Of a stretch of DNA of 64,000 nt, positions 23,985 through 35,801 are shown piece after piece. The notes under the pieces were generated by a model, which was not told the DNA's origin, searched no databases, and worked only from the letters and a program-made list of their open reading frames with translations. Position 1 is the first letter of the stretch. The number at the start of each line of letters is the position of its first letter. The stretch is from Datisca glomerata (lineage: Eukaryota; Streptophyta; Magnoliopsida; Cucurbitales; Datiscaceae), in the NCBI GenBank assembly GCA_003255025.1, contig QANY01002375.1, forward strand, positions 2,486,647-2,550,646. Reading direction: 5' to 3'. Made by a program: the position numbers and the translations under genes.

Positions 23985-25622
23985 GAATAGTTAAGTATAT
24001 ACATATTTTTTCTTTGGTTAAAATAGAAAATATTGATTTGGGTAAAAGCAATAACATTCTTAGAACCTTAGTCTAAACAATAATGTCAAATAATATATAT
24101 AATTATTGGAAGTATCCCATAACAACACAAAACGAGAAGATATACACACACACACATATATATGCATGTCTGTGTGTATCGAGAGAAGAAAGTTAAGTGT
24201 CTCCCAACCTTTCCATCTTTCATGTTGGAGTGTATATAGAGAGATCATTGTAGCTTACTTTTATGTTAATATAGTTAAAGCATGTATTCTTTATTGAGAT
24301 TAAAACTAAATCTGGTGGCCGGTTATAAGCATTTCTACCCGACCTTTATGTACTGCAAATTTCCTTCCCAAACTATATCCGTTCGAATTTAAAATTGGAT
24401 TTGTTTCCAGTAATTCCATTGAAATGAAAGTACACATACACATGGTTCACTCTTTTTCCTCTAGAAACATATTTTTGTACTACAATCACGATGTATGTCA
24501 TGACTTCGTCTTCATAAATCCAAGCTGCAAATTGAAAACTAAGGAGAACGAATATAATCTTTCGAGCAAATATGACTTTAACGAGTTCAACGATGAAGAT
24601 TTGAACCCTAAAGGCATTTGCATTCTCTCATTATAATTATACCTTAATTTCACTATTGTAATTGCGCTTGTATTTCATCGTTACTAGGGTTAGTTGTTAA
24701 TTAAAATTCAAGATGCATGAGGTTACTTATTAAGAACTTCCTCATTAGGCTGGCAAATTTTGTTCCGTATGTAAACTCATAACAGTGCTCTAAACAAAAT
24801 CTAGTATCAGATTATATAGATTATTGTGGCACTTACATTTAACCAAAATTATAATCATATTCTTTATCATCGACAACATTTGATTCTTTTAGCATTAATT
24901 ATCACACTCATTTAAAGTTTTGACTACATATTTGATTTTGTCAACCATTGAATGATATATTATTTATGAAAGGCCACGTCGGGCATTACTTATACTACAA
25001 CCGTTAAATTCAATTCATTCGATATCTAGATTTTGGAGTGAATTGAATCGAACATTGCCTAACAGAAAGTGTATCCTCCTCATCTTATCCTCTTTTGGAA
25101 ATACCTTAAGATTATTAATGTTGAATTCATGCATTTCATTAGTACACCCAAGCCTTATGTCGAAATAATCTTTTTCTTTTTAAGAAAGCCACATAATTAT
25201 TCATCTAGAGAATTCGTCACGTAATCGAAAGATGGAGCAATTATAAAGTATATAATATGTTACTTTGCTATAATCTAATGAACAAGGTTCTATACTTAGC
25301 TTGGATTTTTCTTTTCAAATGGCAGTTATGTTTCTAGTGTGCATTCAACTTAGCATGAGTCACAACAAAAAAATTTCTTATGCGATGGTGGATCTTAATT
25401 ACCATTTAGTAAACATTCATCTTAGAGATAAGAACAAAGTTGAGAACAAAATCCCAGTTACGAGGCTCTAACAAATTTACCGAAATACCCTTCTTAAAAT
25501 CTAATATTGGTTAGTTCGTAATTTGGTAAATGACGTATTTTTTGGTAATCTTACTATATTTTCTCTGCATAAAATGAGAATGTCGATATGGATCATGATG
25601 TGAAGTCCTTTGCCATGACGGA
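23985..25622 (+). repeat. bZIP-locus duplication, copy A: 5' flank and start codon
   Basis: 23985-24090 is the reverse complement of about 57412-57510. 24425-24612 matches the reverse complement of about 56690-56860. 25150-25617 matches the reverse complements of 45953-46619 and of 54117-54650. At the end it reads catgatgtgaagtcctttgcc ATG ACG G, the same sequence that precedes the start of the bZIP pseudogene at 45953. The element at 25623 is inserted five bases after this ATG (25615-25617). So this is the 5' flank of a lost bZIP paralogue on the plus strand. Confidence 0.75.
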
Positions 25623-27252
25623 TGTAAATATCGTATTTTGTCTGATCCAATACTTTTTATATACATATTTTGTTTATTGGCTCATATACTAGTCTAAGAC
25701 TATATATGCCCAATGTCTAAAATAAAAAAATAACCCAATGACTAAAAAAAAGAGTCCAATGACAAAAAATTAAAAATGAGCATAAGTACTAAAAGTAAAA
25801 AGTGAAGTCCTAAAATTTATCTATAAATAGAAAGACCTATTTTTGGAGAGAGAAAAAAAGGTCTTTTGGAGAGAGAAATACAGAGAATGATAAAGAATGA
25901 GAAGATATCTTTTAAGAGAGAGTGTGTGTGAGAAATATGAGAGATTTTCTAAGAGGGAAAGAAATATAGTTTACATTTCTATTCATCTACTATTATTCAT
26001 CTCCTCTCATTCTTTTTCTTAAGATGGTTTAAATTTCTTGCACCTTTACTAACACGATATATTGTTCATTGTTCTTTATCATTTCCCCTTCATACTCATG
26101 TAGTGTATATTATTTCTTTCCTTTTCCATAGATAGAAATTTTCTCTTCTTTTCTTTTTAATTTCTTGACCATCATTTTTTGTGACACTTGTTTAAACTAG
26201 TTACCATTCATGATCATTCCTAGCAATGAAGGAAGAAAGAAAAAATGGTAATTAGTGAACTAAATAATCCAAAAATAAAAAATAGTATATTTATATCCCA
26301 AATAAAATTATTTATTCATTTTTAGTGATACTTGTTTAAATTAATTACTATTCATGATCATGAATAGTAAAAAAAAGGGCATGATCATGTATGAAATTAA
26401 GCATTTTTCTTCATAGATTAATTTATTTTACACATAAAAAATTTATTATCAATTTATTTACTAAACAATTATATATATATATAATATGTAAAAAATGGAA
26501 AAATTAAAAAAAAAGACAGAGAGTGCCGTCACCCTTTGCAAAAAAAATTTAATTTTTTTTCATTTTTTTCNACATTCATTTCCATTATTTTTTTAGTTGT
26601 TATCTCTTCTTATTTATTTATGTATTATTTTCATATGTTACGGTTGTATGTAATTATTATTTTATTCTTTTATCATCAAAATTGACGCTTGTAAATAGAA
26701 CCATAACAATTTGATTTAAATTTTTATAAATTTCTTTATTTAGTTGTCACTAAAAAAATCCGACGACGGACTTTGAGATTTTCGGGATACCAAACTTCTC
26801 GAACTACTGGGGTGAGGAGTCATTCTTGGAATATCGAGAATAACTCTAATAATGCTTTGATTTAAAAGGATATAAGAATACAAAAAAAATAATTTTTCAA
26901 TGGTCTTTAAACCATCCATTAAAAGTAATTTATTTTGTTCATTTTTATGATACAAAATGCATCAAATGAGACATAAAAAATGAATTTCTTTAAAATTTAC
27001 TTTAAAATAAAAAATTAGATAGCATTTGATTAAATTTAGTAACCATTTTATAATGGGTGTTGTGGGGTGCTAATACCTTCCTCACACACAAACGACTCCC
27101 GAACCAACTTTGAGTTTTCGTAGACCAAAATTTTCATCTTAAATTGGGTGACCAATCACACCGTAAAATGATTGGTGGCGACTCCAAATTTCTTTTTCCC
27201 TCAAAAAATAAATTTTTTAATCACCGTTTCGTGTCGCGCGCAGGTTGCGACA
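25623..27252 (+). repeat. 5' LTR of the Ogre-like element
   Basis: It begins tgtaaatatcgtattttg and ends gttgcgaca, 1630 bp. TATA box ctataaatag at 25821-25830, followed by a GA-rich leader. It matches the LTRs starting at 38752 and 62479. It contains an internal duplication (acttgtttaaa...attcatgatcat) and one undetermined base at 26571. Confidence 0.85.
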
Positions 27253-27255
27253 GCT

Positions 27256-27268
27256 TGGCGACTCCACT
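27256..27268 (+). promoter_or_regulatory. Primer-binding site of the Ogre-like element
   Basis: TTGGCGACTCCAC lies three bases after the LTR end. The same motif occurs at 23126. The tRNA it pairs with was not determined. Confidence 0.6.
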
Positions 27269-27757
27269 GGGACAAACAATTGGTCTAACCATCTTTAGAT
27301 CAATAGAGAGTCAAGCCGAAATTTCATCGTATGCTATCCTTTTGTATTGGTTCTTGATTTGTTTATATGATTTATTGTTTTTTTTTAAATATACGAAGTA
27401 TATTTCTTTACATAATTTCTATTTTCACACATATACACTAGCCTTATACCCGGGCTTTCCCTTTAGAATTAGCGAGAATGAGTAGTGGAATGCTTTCGTG
27501 GAACTACGGTTTCCGTGCAGGCTCACGAAAGTTCTCACTTAGATCGACCATTTCCTGACCACATGACCAACATTAGATTTCTGCTGAAATATGATTTCAT
27601 GATCAATTTTGTGCATGAATATATGTCTTGTGTCACTTAAACATGTCTTTTCTTCATTGTTTCACTTCTAACTTCATCTTTGTATTTTTCATACATGCAT
27701 CATGCTGCGTAATAGGGATTGTAAAGAAGTATTCAGTTCATTCATATTTTAGAGACC

Positions 27758-29821
27758 ATGACTCGCACTTCGAGTGTCATAGAAGATCAAGTTACGATAG
27801 CCCAATGGTCAGAGGAGTCGCAAAAACATAAAGGAGATTGTCTGAAAAAGGAAGACATTGCTCTTCTACCATCAATCATTAAGACGGAGTTCTCACGCAT
27901 TGACTTGGAGAGGTTGAAGAAGATATGGGAGAGTTTTTCAGCAGAGCAGAAAAGTTTATTTGTCGAAAAATATGGTCACATAGCTTATCTATTGTATATT
28001 GTAGTCAACGTTCCCGTCCTTGAAGCTTTAATGCATTTCTGGGACCCTCATTATAGATGTTTCACCTTCAGAATAATCGATCTTATTCCCACAATTGAAG
28101 AATATAAAGCACTACTGAATGTCCCATTGTAAAATGCAGACAAAGTTTATAACTATGACAAAAAGCTCATGTTGAAGGGGGGAAATGAGTGTGTGCCGTT
28201 GGATTATATCCTAGATCTCACCCAAAATTTCTTGAAGGAGGATAAGGGCAAGACTCTTTATGCTCTGTGTATTTATGGCACCGTGTTATTTCCAAAGATC
28301 CATGGTTATATGGATGATAAAGTGATAAAAATGTTCATTCAAGTCGAACATGGTGTTAACCCTGTTATCTCAATTCTCGCTGAAACTATCCGTTCTTTGA
28401 ATCATATCTGAGTGTTTGAAAAAGGAAAGTTCATCGACTCTTCAACTCTTTTGTGTATTTGAATTCTCAGCCATCTAAGATGTCCGCTAGATTTCAAATG
28501 TCCTCAAGTTAAGTTCTCAAGTTCATGGATGAAACGAGGATCCCTATTGCAGAATTTGGAATGGCCAAATGGAATCCGTAGTTTCCCACAAAATGGGCTT
28601 GACTCTCATACCTATCCAAGTTGAAAGATGAGGATGTTATTTGGAAAGCCCATTAGATGCCGTTAACACCAATGATCTACAAATGCGGTGATTTTCAATG
28701 GGTTCCGCTCCCGGGACCATGGGGTTGTATTAGTTATGCTCCGTTAATGGCACTCCTTCAATTATACATGAGACAGTTTGTCCCCACCACGCATGCATTG
28801 AAGGAGAAATTAGTTACGATTCTCAAGAAATTGAACAAAAATTGCAGCAGCTGATTGGAGCTTGGAGAATAACAAGAAGAATGCGAAATGAGAAGAATCG
28901 CATGAACTGCACAAAAGAGTATGAAGCATGGCTTGAGAGTAGAAACAAAGTAATTATTGCATTACCAGTTGAGGATGTACCATCAGCCAAATCACTGGAA
29001 GTTAGTCAAAAGATTGCTAAAAAGGAGAAGCTAGATAAGTTATATGAGGAGCGGCAAAAAGTTCTAGCCCTCTTGGAAGAAAACAGACGACTAGCAGTCG
29101 AGGCGAATTTGTTTGAGTAACACAGAATCGAAACTGAAGAACGACTCAAAGAGTTGAGAAATAAGGTTGAGGATCGGGCATATCTAAAGCGAAAAAACTC
29201 AGAGTTGGGAACTAACACTCGCCAATTGAGCAACAAAATTAGAAAGATAGCGGAAGACAATGAGAACTTGCGAGGGGTAATCTACGAACAAGAAGATCAA
29301 ATCATGAAGTTAGAGAGGAAAAATAAACTGGTATGAGAAATTCTAGAAGAGGTGAAGGGAACTGTTGATAAGAAAAATGCGTACATCGTCGATTTAGAAG
29401 AGCAATATGATGCATTACGACGAATCGTTGATAATTTGCAGGTTGATTTAGAGAATCAGAAAGTTAAGAAGATTGAGTCAACAAATGATTCTAAAGAATT
29501 ATTGAAAGTCATCACAAGCCTTGAGCACCAAGTTAGAGCTTATTAGAACGTGACAGAGAAGTTGCCAAGAAACAATGATGCTAATGTTGATATACTGAGG
29601 TATGATTATCAGTTGCTACAACAAGAGTACAACTCGATTCGACAATGATCTGGGCAGGCTGTGGAATGGCTTAAAGGCATGGCTGTGAGAGCTGTCAATT
29701 TGGCGGAACAAACTTCATTTTTGAAGAGAAATGTTTTGCCCATCCATCCTAATGGGGAGAACTTGTCTAAGTTTTTGGAGGAAGCCAACCAGGATTTGGG
29801 TCATTTTGGTCATTTTGTATG
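27758..29821 (+). pseudogene. Ogre-type ORF1 (DUF7745-like plus coiled coil), broken
   Basis: Residues from 27840 on match the extra ORF found before gag in Ogre-type elements: a segment with FWDPHYRCFTF and PTIEEYKALLNVPL (to 28132), then LKGGNECVPLDYI, LCIYGTVLFP and NPVISILAETIRSLN (28169-28411), then MPLTPMIYKCGDFQWVPLPG (28657-28720). 28842-29640 is a long Lys/Glu-rich coiled coil. Stops at 28130, 28409 and before 28657, plus frameshifts, break it. Function unknown in the family; possibly structural. Confidence 0.75.
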
Positions 29822-30079
29822 AACTCATATTATAAAGTAATGTAATTGACTTCTACATACTCAAATGTAGTGGATGGCTCTACTAATTGAATGAAATTGA
29901 TCATTTTAGAACTTTCAATTTGTGTAGTATCATTTCTCATGCATAAATTTACTCTCATTATTTCTTCTTTTTATTTGCAAAAAACCTACATCTCATTGCT
30001 TTATTTTTATTTATTTTAAAAAAAATTTCCAAAGATAGCCCGACAACTTCGACATCCCTATCGAACTCGAGCTCAAGTT

Positions 30080-32385
30080 AGGGTCATGGACGAGCAAGAG
30101 AAGATATTAGGGAGCTAAAAGAGCAAATGGCTAAAGTCCTCGGACTCCTCGCCGCAAGTAAGGGAAATACCTGTTTTGAAAATCCACAAAGGGCTCGATC
30201 ATCACAAAATCAACTGCTAAACAATTCTCTACTTTACCCTCCTAGGTTCACTCCAACCAATCAACGTCATCAGGTTGACCAGTTTTAGCATGCTTCACCA
30301 TCAATAAATATCCAGCATCATCCATTTCCAAATGTCCTGGAAACAATGCAGATAGGGAAAACTGGGTACAACCCATCCGCAATGGCATGTGGTCACAACC
30401 AAGCTTTCACTCCACAAGGCGAAATGGCTAATGAGCCAATCATCATAACCGATGTTGATGAACCAAAGATGCAGAAGCCTATTACCAAGCCAAATGACGA
30501 CTCACGATCGAAAGACAAATTGGACTTTCTAGAGGAGAGATTACGTGCTATTGAAGGATCTGATGTATACGGTACCATTGATGCCACCCAATTATGTTTG
30601 GTCCCTGATGTGAACATCCCTTATAAATTCAAACTACCTGAGTTTGAAAAATATGATGGTAGTACGTGCCCTAGAAGCCACCTTATTATGTACTGCAGAA
30701 AAATGACCGCTTGTGCAAATGATGATAAGCTGCTGATTCATTTCTTTCAAGATAGCCTAATGGGGGCCGCATCTCGTTGGTATATCCAATTGGATAACCA
30801 ACATATTTGGAGGTGGAAAGATCTAGTATATGCTTTTTAAGACAATATAAGTACAACATAGACATAGTCTCTGATCGTTTGGACTTACGAATGATGGAGA
30901 AAAAGCCCACAGAAGGCTTTAAAGAATATGCACAAAGGTGGAGGGAATTAGCTGCTCAGGTACACCCCCATTGTCAGACAAGGAGATGGCTGGAATGTTT
31001 ATTAACACCTTGAGACCTCCATTCTATGACAGGATGATTGGAAACGCTTCAAACAACTTCTCTGACATCATAGTGATCAGCGAAAGGATTGAGTACGGGA
31101 TAAAGAATGGAAAATTTTTAGAAATCGTATAAGATACATCATCAGTAAAAAATGGGCCTCCATTGAAGCGAAAAGAAGGGGATGTACAGATGATAAATTT
31201 TGGGTAGCCATCACAAGCTGTGAACCCAGGATCAGGATTTCCTAAGTATAGTGAGGTGCCCAAATCTATGACATCATATGTGGTAAATACCTCACAAATT
31301 TCGTACAATTATCACTCTCAACAATCAGCATTTCAAAATAACCCGAGACCAGGTTTCAAACAACCGAATCACCAGCAAAACATTGGTCAGGCTGATCAGC
31401 CTCTGAGGGGAAATAAAAAAAATCAACGTTTTATCCAATATGATCCAATCCCCATGTCATATATATAACTTTTACCTCAATTGATACAGAATAATCAATT
31501 GGTGCCAATTCCTTATGAACCTCTACAACCACCATACCCAAGGTGGTATGATCTGACTGCTCGCTGTGATTATCATGCTGGGGCAATGAGACATTCGACT
31601 GAGAATTGCACGGTATTAAAAAGTAGAGTACAGGCACTGATCAAGGATGGATGGTTGAATTTCAAAAAGGCTAATGGGAATCCAGATATCATCTCCATCC
31701 CTCTACCAAATCATGGGAATCCTACCGTAAATACAATTGAGAAATATTTTTCATATGGAAAGAGGGACGTGGAAGATGTGAGCACGTCAATGGAAACATT
31801 TTTCCATCTTCTTTCTAGAGCAGGGTACACCTACCCAACATGCTCAGAGGATGAGGGCGTTTCTAGGGAGCATATGCATGACTTAGATTGTTTGTTTCAT
31901 TTGAATGTGATGGGGTATACAATTGAGGAATGTGCTGATTTTAAAATGGAGTGCAAAAGTTGTTAGATGCAAAGATACTTACAATAAGTCATAAAGGAGA
32001 AAGGGAATACCAAGAAGATGACTCTTTCGTCCTCATGATAACTAAAGAATCATCTGAAGTTAATGTTGAAATGTCGTCCTATATCCCAAAACCTCTCACA
32101 ATAAATTATGAGGAAAAGTCAACTCACACCACTAGGTCTTATACTCTGATGCCTATCACCATTCAAATATCGGGTCCGTTCGCTTACAAAGATTCAAGAG
32201 CAGTACCATGGACGGACGAATATGAGGTTATTACAAGCGGTAACGACAAAACGCAAGAGCTAAATCCGTCTGACCTCGATCTCCCCATAACTAATATTTC
32301 GGGAGTAGGTGGGATGACGAGGAGTGGCAGGTGCTACACGCCAGAAGTTTTGAAAACGGATAAAAACGATGAGTTTGAAAGATAA
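30080..32385 (+). pseudogene. gag polyprotein of the Ogre-like element, broken
   Basis: The start (about 30080) reads MDEQEK and an ELKEQMAKVLGLL coiled segment after a frameshift. 30520-30840 carries the gag core (KFKLPEFEKYDGSTCPRSHL, then RWYIQLD). A frameshift at about 30838 leads to 30890-31130 (GFKEYAQRWRELAAQV, MAGMFINTL). 31481-31640 has CDYHAGAMRHSTENC, a CCHC-like knuckle; a further piece (HDLDCLFHLNVMGYTIEEC) follows at 31880-31965. Capsid/nucleocapsid function in the family; here at least five stops or frameshifts. Confidence 0.8.
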
Positions 32386-32436
32386 AGGAAAGGGAAGGCC
32401 AAAGAAGGCGACAATGGTCATGAATTCCAAGGAGAA

Positions 32437-32982
32437 ATGCATGGCGGCCAAGTGATAGACCCATATATAATAAGAGGTACGGAGAAAGAAAGAACAGTGT
32501 CTGAAGAAGAAGTATGTGAATTTTTGAAGCTCATCAAGCAAAGTGAGTATAAGGTGATAGAACAACTTAATCGCTTACCTGTTCGCATATCTCTACTGTC
32601 ACTCTTTCTGTATTCTGAACCACATTTCCAAGCATTATTGAAGGTTTTGAATCAAGCATATGTCTGTCATGACATTACGGTGGAGAAGTTGAATGGAATT
32701 GTGAGAAATATTACCGCACCAAATTTTATCACTTTCACAGATGATGAAATCTCTTCCGATGGTACCGAACACACCAGAGCTCTACATATATCCGTGAAAT
32801 GTGGGGATTATGTTGTCGCAAAAGTATTGATTGATAATGACTTGTCTCTAAATGTAATGCCAAGATCCACACTAGCAAAGCTCCCTGTGGACGCAACACA
32901 TATGCGACCGAGCATGATGATAGTAAGAGCATTCAACGGTACCCGAAGTGAAGTAGTCGGAGACATAGAGATACAAATTTGA
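32437..32982 (+). pseudogene. Retroviral-type aspartic protease domain of the Ogre-like element
   Basis: About residues 115-181 of this ORF match the Ty3/gypsy protease of Tat elements, with VAKVLIDNDLSLNVMPRSTL around the active site and EVVGDIEIQI at the C-terminus. The catalytic motif, normally D-(T/S/N)-G, reads D-N-D. A remnant after 32983 (a KLMIKEGYKPGKRLG motif) leads into a degraded stretch at 33050-33540. Confidence 0.65.
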
Positions 32983-33539
32983 ATCAGGCCATGCCTATTA
33001 AATATTATGGCAAAGTTGATGATAAAAGAGGGATACAAGCCAGGCAAAAGACTCGGGGGTAAGCATTAAGGCATAAATAAGTTAATCAAGGGGGACAAGA
33101 ATGAATAAAGGTTTGGGCTTGGATATAGACCGACTGAGGCTGATAGAAGGAGAGTGGAAGCTCAAAAGAAAAAAAAAAGGATTGCTAGGCTCGAAAATAG
33201 GGAATTCGATATGGAAATGGCGATCATACCCCATATTTCTAAATCTTTTAAAAGTGGGGGAATTTTATTCGAGAACCGGTTATAGCAGAGCAGTACAACC
33301 TTGAAGATGACATCGCCGAGCTTTCAATATCCGCAATCTTGGGAAAATCATCAACTGCAAGTTCAGAGGACTTGGTTTTTCGATACGATTCAGGTCATGA
33401 ACTTAACAATTGGGACGTCACCGAGCTACCAATGCTTCTCGAGAATTTTTAAGAGTAATGTGGTCATGTCAAAATTCTAATGATTCTACCCAATGCCTTA
33501 GGAATTTCATTGTTATGGGCCTATGTTCTCGTCTATTTC

Positions 33540-33911
33540 ATGTCATCTCTTTGAATGAAAGAAAGTTCCAGTTAAAGCTTAACCCAACAAAGTGTACATT
33601 CGCAACATCTTCAGGGAAATTACTTGGTTTCGTCGTGAGCAAGGAAGGAATAAAAGTTGACCCTGACAAGGTTCGAGCCATCATTGATATGCCGCCACCT
33701 CAAACTCAAAAGGAAGTTAGAGGTTTCTTAGGGAGATTAAAATACATAGCCCGGTTCATCTCACAGCTAACTACAACTTGTGAACCTATCTTTAAACTTC
33801 TCCGCAAAAGTGATACAGAAGGATGGAATGATGATTGTCAATTTTTTTTTGATAAGATCAAGCAATACTTGCAAAATCCATCTATACTTGTTCCTAATCG
33901 TCCAAATAGTT
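33540..33911 (+). pseudogene. Reverse transcriptase, C-terminal part (plus strand)
   Basis: Codes for the thumb/connection end of a Ty3/gypsy reverse transcriptase: KFQLKLNPTKCTFATSSGKL, then GFVVSKEGIKVDPDKVRAI and VRGFLGRLKYIARFIS, up to QNPSILVP. The fingers and palm, which should come before it, are instead on the minus strand after it (33912-34806). At 33912 the plus-strand reading stops making sense. Confidence 0.85.
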
Positions 33912-34806
33912 TTCGTAGAGCGACAGTATGATCTTCCCCTGGACGAGACTTGGTAATCATATCATCAAAATATACTTCGATTTCTTTATACATCATATCA
34001 TGAAACAATGTTACCATTGCCCACTGGTAAGTCGCCCCTGCATTCTTTAGACCAAATGGCATGACCTTATAACAAAATGTACCCCACAAAGTTATAAAAG
34101 TCATCTTTTCATGGTCTTCAGGAGCCATTTTGATTTTGTTATACCCCAAAAAACCATCCATGAAAGAGAAGATTGAATGTCCTACGGTGTTATCTACTAA
34201 GACGTCGATATGGGGTAATGAAAAATTATCCTTAGGGCTTGCCCGATTTAAGTCTCTATAATCAACGCACACCCTTACTTTCCCTTTTTTTCAGCACTGG
34301 GACTATGTTAGCAACCCATTCAGGGTATTTTGCTACTTCTAGAAAACCCACATCTACTTGCTTTTTAACTTCTTCTTTGATCTGTACCAGCATGTCTGGT
34401 TTCATTTTCCGTATCATTTGTCGCACTGATTTACTTTCGGGCATAAGTGGTAAATGATGAACCATGATATCAGTGTCTAGACCTGGCATATCTTGGTAAA
34501 ACCATGCAAAGATATCAATATACTCTTTGAGTAAGTCAATTAATTCTCGACGGCCTTGGCTTGTCATAGAAGTGCCGATTTGGACCTCTTTCACCTCTCC
34601 CTCCAATCCCAAATTTATCACCTCTGTTAACTCTTGATATGGTTGAGTTATTTTTTTCATCCTCCTCTACCATTCTTAACATTTCCGGAGATGGATCGAA
34701 ATTATCCTCGTCACTTTCATTTGACTCTACGCCAAGAATGAGATTGTCAAAGTTATTGCTTATGCTCTTGTTTTCAAAATCACCGTTCTCGAACCTGAAT
34801 CAGGTT
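33912..34806 (-). pseudogene. Reverse transcriptase, N-terminal part, inverted in the element
   Basis: On the minus strand, from 34790 down: an acidic linker, VNLGLEGEVKEVQIG, then FAWFYQDMPGLDTDI, EWVANIVPVLKK, CVDYRDLNRASPKDNF, GTFCYKVMPFGLKNAGATYQ, and the palm motif VYFDDMI, ending at RKLF where the minus-strand frame breaks at about 33912. A frameshift at 34265-34275 splits it. These are the fingers and palm of the same type of Tat reverse transcriptase, in the wrong orientation and after, not before, the thumb. Confidence 0.85.
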
Positions 34807-34949
34807 ATTGGATGAAAAGAAGGCGAGGGAAAAAAAAATAAATAAACAATGTGTGAGTATGAACAACATTTCAGAAATAAAAAAAGTAGACATAAAAGGA
34901 AGAACAAAAAGAACTGGAATTATATTTATCATTAGCAAAAGGAGACGGC

Positions 34950-35650
34950 TCCAGGGCATCCAATCATTTTTTTATCTTACAGTGACAGGAAAATCCATGG
35001 ATTGCGTACTTGGTCAACATGACACTTCTAGAAGGAAAGAACAAGCAATATACTATTTAAGCAAAAGGTTCACAAATTATAAGGCTAATTATTTGATGTT
35101 GGAGAAAACGTGTTGTGCATTAGCCTGGGTTGCTCATCGGTTTAGACAGTACATGTTATACCACACCACTTGGTTAATTTCAAAGATGGATCCAATCAAA
35201 TATATCTTTGAAAAGCCATCACTTTCTGGGCGAATCGTTAAATGGCAAATGTTGCTCACAGAATATGATATTGTTTATGTCACGAGAAAATCAATAAAAG
35301 GAAGTGTACTTGCTGATTATCTTGCTGATCAACCAGTGCAAGATTATGAGCCTATGAAGTTTGATTTTCCTGATGAGAATATATCAGTCATATTAAAAAA
35401 TGAAGAAGAATCTATGGATCCAGAATTGTGGACAATGTTATTTGATGGTGCATCTAATGATGTAGGACATGGAATTGGGGTAATCCTCATATCTCCCGAG
35501 GGAAAGTTGTTCTCATTCACGGCAAAACTATGCTTTGACTACACAAACAATATGGCAGAATATGACCCATGTTTCATGGGAATTCAAGCAGCTTATGATA
35601 TGAAGATAAGGAAGCTTCGAGTGTACATAGATTTGTTATTGGTGATATGA
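34950..35650 (+). pseudogene. RNase H and second RNase H-like domain of the Ogre-like element
   Basis: Starts LTVTGKSMDCVLGQHD and continues EQAIYYLSKRFTNYK, LEKTCCALAWVAHRFRQY and KMDPIKYIFEKPSLSGR (first RNase H), then a linker (DYEPMKFDFPDE) and a second domain with MLFDGASNDVGHGIGVIL and NNMAEYDPCFMGIQAAYDM. The dual RNase H is a mark of the Tat lineage. This part is open without stops up to 35650, unlike the rest. Confidence 0.8.
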
Positions 35651-35801
35651 CAATAAACAGGGAATGAGAAGCTAGAGACTCCAAGTTGGTACCTTACAAC
35701 AAACATGTAACTAAGTTAAGCCAAAAATTTTAAGTGATCTCATTTAACCATATACCCAGAGAGAATAATCAAATTACAGATGACTGGCAATTCTAGCATC
35801 C

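Noticed and set aside
34239..34457. Plus-strand ORF rich in Ser/Thr/Phe
   Set aside because: It is the antisense of the inverted reverse transcriptase segment.
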